64,000 nucleotides of DNA from Alphaproteobacteria bacterium (GTDB taxonomy: Bacteria; Pseudomonadota; Alphaproteobacteria; Rhodobacterales; Rhodobacteraceae): NCBI GenBank assembly GCA_030431485.1, contig JAUIIR010000004.1, forward strand, positions 62,001 through 126,000, given 5' to 3'. The notes under the pieces are model-generated. The model had not been told where the DNA came from. It searched no databases and was given only the letters and a program-made list of their open reading frames with translations. Position numbers and translations under genes: made by a program. Of the stretch, positions 58,962-64,000 are shown piece after piece (positions within the stretch are counted from its first letter, which is position 1; the number at the start of each line of letters is the position of its first letter).

Positions 58962-59780
58962 ATGCGTTTCAAGCAACTCATCGCATCCCTTTTGGCTCTG
59001 ACAGTGGCAAGCGCCGCCTCAGCTCAGGACACGTCGATCATTGTGCAGTCGACAACCTCCACAGCGAATTCTGGTCTGTATGACTATCTGCTCCCGATGT
59101 TTCAGGATGCAAGCGGCGTTCAGGTCAACGTGGTTGCCGTTGGCACGGGTCAGGCGATCCGCAATGCCCAGAACTGTGACGGGGATGTGCTCTTGGTGCA
59201 TGCCAAGCCCGCCGAGGAAAAGTTCGTGGCAGAGGGGTATGGGACGGTTCGGACCGATTTGATGTATAACGACTTTGTCATCGTTGGACCCGAGGCCGAT
59301 CCAGCCGGTGTTGCAGGCATGACCGACGTGCAGGCAGCGCTGTCGAAGATCGCCGAAAGCGAGGCGCTCTTCGCGTCGCGGGGTGATGATAGCGGTACAC
59401 ACAAGAAAGAGCTTTCGCTTTGGGCCAGCTCAGGTGTCGATCCGTCCGCCGCAAGCGGCGCGTGGTATCGTGAGACTGGCTCTGGCATGGGCGCAACGCT
59501 GAATGCCGGGATTGGCATGGGTGCCTATGTGATGACCGACCGGGCAACGTGGATCAGTTTTGCCAACAAGCAAGACTACCAAATCCGCGTGGAAGGCGAT
59601 GACGACATGTTCAATCAATATGGTGTGATCCAGGTCAATCCCGACAAGTGCCCCAGTGTAAATGTCGAGGCCGCGCAGGCCTTTGCAGACTGGCTGGTTT
59701 CTGCTGAAGGACAGAGCGCTATCGCCGGATACAAAGTTGCAGATCAGCAGCTTTTCTTCCCCAACGCGCCGACCAACTGA
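58962..59780 (+). CDS. tupA: Tungstate-binding periplasmic protein (TupA)
   Basis: 272-aa secreted binding protein. Signal peptide about residues 1-21 (ending SAASAQ). The oxyanion-binding N-terminal SIIVQSTTSTANSGLYDYL is diagnostic of the TupA/WtpA group, followed by YNDFVIVGPEADPAG and RGDDSGTHKKELSLW. GAGAGACCTC precedes the ATG. Its closeness to tupB and tupC completes an uptake system for tungstate or molybdate; selectivity is not determinable from sequence. Confidence 0.92.
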   Translation: MRFKQLIASLLALTVASAASAQDTSIIVQSTTSTANSGLYDYLLPMFQDASGVQVNVVAVGTGQAIRNAQNCDGDVLLVHAKPAEEKFVAEGYGTVRTDLMYNDFVIVGPEADPAGVAGMTDVQAALSKIAESEALFASRGDDSGTHKKELSLWASSGVDPSAASGAWYRETGSGMGATLNAGIGMGAYVMTDRATWISFANKQDYQIRVEGDDDMFNQYGVIQVNPDKCPSVNVEAAQAFADWLVSAEGQSAIAGYKVADQQLFFPNAPTN

Positions 59781-59793
59781 TCAGTACGCAGCA

Positions 59794-59813
59794 GGGCGGC
59801 CTATGGGCCGCCC
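59794..59813. terminator. Hairpin terminator between tupA and the convergent membrane gene
   Basis: Stem GGGCGGCC/GGCCGCCC with loop TATG, extended by an outer GATCAG (59779-59784)/CTGATC (59825-59830) pairing. It is bidirectional; there is no U-tract. Confidence 0.65.
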
Positions 59814-59855
59814 CGTTTGCGCTGCTGATCCGGGCCAGTGGGTTGGTTCAGAGCC

Positions 59856-60506
59856 TCAGGCCCGCACCAAATGAAGTCCGATCAGAGCAAACCAAACAAT
59901 TGCGCCGAAGCCGAAAATGGCTCCGGCGGTATCGCCGATGGTCGGGACCAGTGTCGCGAGCCCTCCAACACCGGTGCAGATCCCCATAATAGACACCGCT
60001 TTCGGCATCAGGCGGGATTGCAGAACCGGAATGCTTGCACAGAGAATCCAGACCGCTCCGGCAATTTCGTTGCCGCCGCCCAGGCCCAGTTCCACGTTAT
60101 GCAGAACCGACCAGAGCGCGACTGCGCCTTCTGGATCGCTTGGATAAAGCGCAAGAACGCGCTCTACCGCGACATTGGCAATCATGCCGGCACCAAGCAC
60201 CAGCGTTACCCATACCAGTCCAATCGCCCGTGCCACGTCAGCCCATGCCGGTGCTGCCGGCCGCATATGCGCGGATAGTGCCACGACGAGCACAACCAGA
60301 GCCAAGGCGTTGAGGATGTATATGCTTGAGTTCCACACCAGCATCAGCCCCGGCGATTTGTTGATGAAGTCGGCCACGGCGGCAGTGTCGATCTCTGTTG
60401 TCCCAAATCCGAGCGGTGCAAACAGGGTTACGAGCAGCGCAAAGCCGAAAATGTAGGTGCCAGCGCACACCAATGCTGCGAAACCTCCGGTCTTGATCAG
60501 TGTCAT
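59856..60506 (-). CDS. Multi-pass membrane protein (DUF4386-like)
   Basis: 216-aa protein with about six hydrophobic helices. The region NSSIYILNALALVVLVVALS near residue 60 and MGICTGVGGLATLVPTIGD near residue 168 fit DUF4386-type proteins only loosely. The ATG at 60506 is preceded by AAGGAGCGACCC. It overlaps the NmrA-like gene by 4 bases, so they are coupled. Function unknown. Confidence 0.75.
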   Translation of the reverse strand: MTLIKTGGFAALVCAGTYIFGFALLVTLFAPLGFGTTEIDTAAVADFINKSPGLMLVWNSSIYILNALALVVLVVALSAHMRPAAPAWADVARAIGLVWVTLVLGAGMIANVAVERVLALYPSDPEGAVALWSVLHNVELGLGGGNEIAGAVWILCASIPVLQSRLMPKAVSIMGICTGVGGLATLVPTIGDTAGAIFGFGAIVWFALIGLHLVRA

Positions 60507-61378
60507 CGGGTCGCTCCTTGCGGTTTGTCCGGGGCCAGATCGGCCTGTATTTGAAAGTGCTGTGACAGGCGGAATTCGCCAAAAGCTGGCCCCACCATGT
60601 CTATTGCGGTTGCTGTCAGAAAGAATTGCACAGGACCGTGTACGCGGCGTGGAGTGACCCACGGCAGCACGCGCAAAAGGCATTTGCGGAGGGCGTCTGG
60701 AAGATAAGTAATGCGGGACGGGCGCGAGATTGCTTTGAACGCGCATTCTGCAAGCTGGGTTTGCGTAAACGCCTCGGGACCTCCTGCATCGACCCATTTT
60801 TGCTCGGCATCTGTCGCATCGGCGACCACAGTGGCAAGGTCCGCGCCGTGAATTGGATTGATCCGGGTTTGACCTGTCCCAAACAGCCAGATCCGGCCGG
60901 ACTGCGCCATCGAAAGGACCCCTTCCATGTCCGAGAAATACCCGGATGGCGCGACAATTGTTTCGGCGATCGACGAGGCTTTCAGCGCATCAGCGAACGC
61001 GGCCTTGGCGGCAACCAGTGGCACTTGTCGCATCGCATCTGCATTGAGAACGTGAATGTAGGCGAACTGGCGAACTCCCGCGCGCTCGGCAGCGCGCAGG
61101 AGATTGATGTTGGCCTGATAATCCACATCACGATAGCTCAAGCCATCGGTTTGCCGCGTGATCCCCAGCGCCGACACAACCAGATCTGCCCCGTCCATAA
61201 GCCCGGTTAGGCTGTCGGGTAGGGTGGCTTGCGCTTCGACGATACTGTCGGCCGTCAGTGGTCCGGCGGTGTGGGCATTGCGCACCAACGCGATGACATA
61301 CCAACCGCGCCGATTGTATTCCGCGCAGAGGTAACGGCCCAGATATCCTGTTGCACCAGCTACAAATACGGTTTTCAT
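60503..61378 (-). CDS. NmrA-like/atypical SDR NAD(P)-binding protein
   Basis: 291-aa Rossmann-fold protein. VFVAGATGYLGRYL at the N-terminus is the NAD(P) loop. VVSALGITRQ near residue 70 and PSGYFSDMEGVL near residue 155 place it among NmrA-like or complex-I-assembly-type atypical SDRs. The ATG at 61378 has AAAGGAAATGCG upstream. It follows the 58-aa membrane gene by 11 bases. Catalysis or a redox-sensing role is unresolved. Confidence 0.85.
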   Translation of the reverse strand: MKTVFVAGATGYLGRYLCAEYNRRGWYVIALVRNAHTAGPLTADSIVEAQATLPDSLTGLMDGADLVVSALGITRQTDGLSYRDVDYQANINLLRAAERAGVRQFAYIHVLNADAMRQVPLVAAKAAFADALKASSIAETIVAPSGYFSDMEGVLSMAQSGRIWLFGTGQTRINPIHGADLATVVADATDAEQKWVDAGGPEAFTQTQLAECAFKAISRPSRITYLPDALRKCLLRVLPWVTPRRVHGPVQFFLTATAIDMVGPAFGEFRLSQHFQIQADLAPDKPQGATR

Positions 61379-61389
61379 CGCATTTCCTT

Positions 61390-61566
61390 TCACGCCGCGC
61401 TCAGACCCATCATCGCCACTGCCGCGATCAGGGCAATGGCGAGACAAAGCACTGTTGCAGACGAGGTCTTTTGGATGTCACCAACACGGCGGGTGATGCC
61501 ATCTCCCGTCAAAATTCCGTACAAGGCATCGAACCTGTGACGGCGGAGTTCGAGCAAGTCGGTCAT
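61390..61566 (-). CDS. Small single-helix membrane protein
   Basis: 58-aa protein: a basic N-terminus (MTDLLELRRHRFDALYGIL), a middle polar part (GDGITRRVGDIQKTSSATV) and a C-terminal hydrophobic helix (LCLAIALIAAVAMMGLSAA). AAGGGAGCCACC precedes the ATG. It ends 11 bases before the NmrA-like start and is probably its operon leader. Not assigned to a family. Confidence 0.72.
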   Translation of the reverse strand: MTDLLELRRHRFDALYGILTGDGITRRVGDIQKTSSATVLCLAIALIAAVAMMGLSAA

Positions 61567-61588
61567 TTGGTGGCTCCCTTACCCGGTG

Positions 61589-61954
61589 CTATCCAACAAC
61601 CCGATGCCCGCGTCCGCGCAGGCATTGAATGACAGTCGACTGACGGCGTTCAGACACATCGACAGCACTTGCCACCCCGCCTGCCAAGGCTCCGGCGACG
61701 GCGCCGCCGACGGCATCGCCATCATCATCCATCTCTCCGAGAAGCGCACCCGCACCAGCCCCAAGGACAGCGGCGCCCCAAGTTTCTTGGTCAAGTTGGC
61801 GTTGGTTGCGTGCCAGCGCCTGGCACTCGGCGAGATCGGTTTCGTATGCGGCGGTCGGCGCGCCATCGAGGATTGGGGTATAGTTGGCGCCGCTATCGGC
61901 GCAGGCTGCGGTCAGGGCGATCAGGCTCAGCGCGGCGACGGATTGACGTTTCAT
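61589..61954 (-). CDS. Glycine-zipper lipoprotein
   Basis: 121-aa envelope protein. The signal peptide ends in lipobox LTAAC (acylation Cys near residue 19). The mature part has a glycine-zipper segment (WGAAVLGAGAGALLGE, then AVGGAVAGALAGGVASAV), similar to osmotically induced SlyB/YmgG-type proteins. It is probably in the outer membrane. Separated by 22 bases from the 58-aa gene, on the same strand. Confidence 0.83.
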   Translation of the reverse strand: MKRQSVAALSLIALTAACADSGANYTPILDGAPTAAYETDLAECQALARNQRQLDQETWGAAVLGAGAGALLGEMDDDGDAVGGAVAGALAGGVASAVDVSERRQSTVIQCLRGRGHRVVG

Positions 61955-62174
61955 GGGGTATGTCCTTTAGCATCTCATGTGATGCGGCGGACATACGCCG
62001 GACGATCATCCATCGGGATGACCGCTGGTATCAATGAATTGACCTTTGGGGCCAAAGTGAAGCCGAACGCCGCATGCGGCGATCACTTGTAGCCGAATTG
62101 CCGACCGTTTCTGCAATCGGGCAGGGCTTTTCACGGGAACGGCACACGGGGCCAAGCGCCCCATGTGGTCTGGT

Positions 62175-63899
62175 TCAGAAAAAGATGTCGTCCAGCGAGT
62201 CCTGGACCGACGCGGGCGAAGCGGCCGCCTCGACGACAACTGGCTCAGGAACGGGTGTGCCGTTCGGTGGCAGGATCACCTTGCGGTGAATGTCGCGCTC
62301 TCGCTCCATCGTGTAGATGCCGAAGACATGCGCAGCGACGCCGTTCTCCTTGCCCGGGTAAGGATCGTCGTGAAGATGCTGGTTAAACATACGCGCCGTC
62401 TTTTCGATCAAATGCGCATGCTCGGTTACCGGGGCCAACCAACCGCGCGCGTCGTCCAGTGCTGATCTGATGTCAGACACCATTCCACTGCTGCGATAGG
62501 CTGCTTCGCCAATGTCGTGGACGCCGTCGGACAATTGGCGTACGGCGCCTTCCGGCAAGGCGGTCGCCCGCTCACAGGCGGTTTCCAGCAAGCCGATTGT
62601 TTCGCTCGCAAGATCCATCATCTCGCTCAGGTCTGTTTTGACAGCGGGCAGGCGGACCGACGCATCACGTGCGAGTTGTTGCAACTGACCGGCGATCTCG
62701 CGCAAAGCACGACCACGCGGACCGAGGCGCGCGCAGGCGATCACAGCATTGATCCCGATCATCCGCATCCTTGCTTCGAAGGACTCCCCGGCGGCGATGA
62801 TTTCGGTAAGCGCTTCGAATTCCTGTGACAGCGACCGGGCGAATTCCATCAACACGCCTTGGGTTTCAACCGCCTGCGCGATCCGATCTTCAATATCATC
62901 AAGCCTGGACTTCAGTTTGCGCGATCCATTGCGCTGCTCAAAGATCAAGAGATGATCGCGGACGAGGTTGAGGATACCCTCCTGCAAAGCCGTCGATCCG
63001 TCACGGACATTTTCGACGCCTTCGACATGCAAATGTGCGATGTCCTGCATTTGGTGTGCCGCCAACGCATTGAGAGCATCACTTTCGTCAGGTGCGCTGG
63101 CGCCTCCTTCAAGAATGGCCAGGACGTGTTCAAGGCGTTGTCTTGTCGTGTCGCCGATTTGCAGACCCGTCACCGCTTTTGCCGACGCTCCCATCAGCGA
63201 TTGTGACCGATCAGCGATTTCGGCGCTCACCGATCCCAACGTGTTGATGTGGTTTTCGAAGCTGGCAAGCTCGTTGTTTAGTGCCGCCACAGGGCCGCTC
63301 AGGCTTGAAGTCAGTAGATCGCCCAAAAAGCGGGCTCGCTCCAACGCGTCCCCGCTGCCTTGTTTGATGCGCTGCATGGCATCATCAAGACCGGAGAGAA
63401 TTTTGCCCAGTTCCGCAACCAACCGGGTTGCGTCTTCGGTGAAACCGGTCAGGTTGCCTCCGGCATTGTCAGGTGTTGTCTGGATCGCTGCAACCGTGAT
63501 CCGTGCATTGAGGACCACGATATTCATCATCTTGAGAATGTCGCGTAGTTCGCGCACTTCCCCGTCCACGCCGCGCGCGCGGTTCATAAGCGCAGACAGA
63601 ATCTCCAGCGCTTTTAGGACCTCATCCGACAGAGCCCGCATTTCGCTATCGTGCCAATGACCATGTTGCCTGAGCTCTGACAATGTTCCGTTGGCGTTCA
63701 TCTCCTCAAATACTGCAAGGACGCTGCGGGTTTTGCCCAGAGCATCGGAGGTGGCCGACAAATGATCACCGGTCTCCAGGAACACTTTTTCCGTCTTGCG
63801 ACACAAATCCGAGATCGCTTTCTTGCGAAACGCGGCGTTTGATGTCTGCGCCATAGGCGGTGTGATTGCGAATTGCGGGTCTGCAAAAAAGTCTTTCAT
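62175..63899 (-). CDS. Soluble chemoreceptor-like coiled-coil protein
   Basis: 574-aa predicted cytoplasmic, mostly helical protein without a signal peptide or membrane segment. Long heptad-like regions resemble methyl-accepting chemotaxis proteins (LVAELGKILSGLDDAMQRIK, then FARSLSQEFEALTEIIAAGE and MIGINAVIACARLGPRGRALREIAGQL), but the conserved hairpin tip of canonical MCPs is not clearly present. The C-terminus ends in acidic-hydrophobic DSLDDIFF. It starts 4 bases after the stop of the gene at the right edge, so it may belong to a chemotaxis operon. Confidence 0.72.
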   Translation of the reverse strand: MKDFFADPQFAITPPMAQTSNAAFRKKAISDLCRKTEKVFLETGDHLSATSDALGKTRSVLAVFEEMNANGTLSELRQHGHWHDSEMRALSDEVLKALEILSALMNRARGVDGEVRELRDILKMMNIVVLNARITVAAIQTTPDNAGGNLTGFTEDATRLVAELGKILSGLDDAMQRIKQGSGDALERARFLGDLLTSSLSGPVAALNNELASFENHINTLGSVSAEIADRSQSLMGASAKAVTGLQIGDTTRQRLEHVLAILEGGASAPDESDALNALAAHQMQDIAHLHVEGVENVRDGSTALQEGILNLVRDHLLIFEQRNGSRKLKSRLDDIEDRIAQAVETQGVLMEFARSLSQEFEALTEIIAAGESFEARMRMIGINAVIACARLGPRGRALREIAGQLQQLARDASVRLPAVKTDLSEMMDLASETIGLLETACERATALPEGAVRQLSDGVHDIGEAAYRSSGMVSDIRSALDDARGWLAPVTEHAHLIEKTARMFNQHLHDDPYPGKENGVAAHVFGIYTMERERDIHRKVILPPNGTPVPEPVVVEAAASPASVQDSLDDIFF

Positions 63900-63903
63900 T
63901 GGA

Positions 63904-64000
63904 TCACACAGCCTTCCGAATTTTGCCGCCGTGCCATTTCACAATCTCATCGGACATTTTCTTGAGCGGGGCCACAGTATCGACCACACCGGCTTCGAAC
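63904..64000 (-). CDS. C-terminal end of an upstream gene, possibly chemotaxis methylesterase (CheB-like)
   Basis: Only the last 32 residues are visible, ending FEAGVVDTVAPLKKMSDEIV and then a Gly/Lys-rich tail and TGA at 63904. The GVVDTVAPL pattern resembles the CheB C-terminal (GAADRVLPL-type) segment. The 5' part is beyond the window. The proximity to the chemoreceptor-like gene supports a chemotaxis link; the assignment is tentative. Confidence 0.4.
   Translation of the reverse strand, partial: FEAGVVDTVAPLKKMSDEIVKWHGGKIRKAV

Noticed and set aside
1-64000. CRISPR arrays, tRNA/rRNA genes, insertion sequences, integrases and attachment sites
   Set aside because: I found no repeat-spacer pattern, no tRNA-like cloverleaf with a conserved TTCGA arm, no rRNA sequence and no transposase or recombinase protein.

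Overview
The window reads as chromosome of a GC-rich alphaproteobacterium, most likely a Roseobacter-type member of the Rhodobacterales. This is inferred from a GapR (DUF2312) protein, a complete PhyR/NepR/EcfG general stress response (GSR) switch, a BhcR-like IclR regulator, a LolC/E-LolD pair, and dense head-to-tail operons with overlapping start and stop codons. I see no rRNA, tRNA, CRISPR array, insertion sequence, integrase or phage module. Both window edges cut genes.

Layout. 1-10.5 kb: a sugar or sugar-acid uptake and catabolism locus. A regulator fusing a winged helix to a solute-binding-protein fold (603-2432) diverges from a periplasmic binding protein, an SDR dehydrogenase, two RbsC-like permeases, a double ATPase, a 3-hydroxyisobutyrate-dehydrogenase-like enzyme, a ThuA protein and a fumarylacetoacetase-family hydrolase. 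A second, paralogous SDR lies at the left edge. 10.6-29.1 kb: mixed core and housekeeping genes: gapR, sulfotransferase, an atypical FadJ-like protein, a GAPDH-like enzyme beside an IclR regulator, metF/metR, cold-shock protein, an ABC exporter with a phosphatase, two PLP aminotransferases, lolC/E-lolD, an Ldh-family dehydrogenase, a DUF3047 protein, a YdcZ transporter and a lipoprotein cytochrome c.

29.1-44 kb: a general-stress-response island. phyR diverges from nepR-ecfG, and I find ten promoter-like sites of the form GGAAC-N16/17-CGTT (seven exact, three with one mismatch), each 25-70 bases upstream of a start codon. They precede small membrane and stress proteins (DUF883-like, DUF1328, DUF2383, Pmp3, CsbD, YihY), a MATE exporter, and a seven-gene operon ending in an amidoligase and a class I glutamine-amidotransferase-like hydrolase. 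That operon contains a gene split by a frameshift in a run of eight G.

44-64 kb: a desaturase/Rieske-ferredoxin pair, a VanA-like Rieske oxygenase, a LysR regulator, an M29/NicX-like protein, a polar amino-acid ABC transporter with a DoeB/AstE-like deacylase, a GMC oxidoreductase with an enolase-superfamily dehydratase, a tungstate-type (Tup) transporter preceded by a possible structured RNA, small membrane proteins, and the start of a chemotaxis-like region at the right edge.

The strongest leads are the stress-controlled amidoligase operon, the interleaved phyR/nepR promoters, the G8 frameshift, the winged-helix/binding-protein regulator, and the folded RNA candidate before the tup genes.
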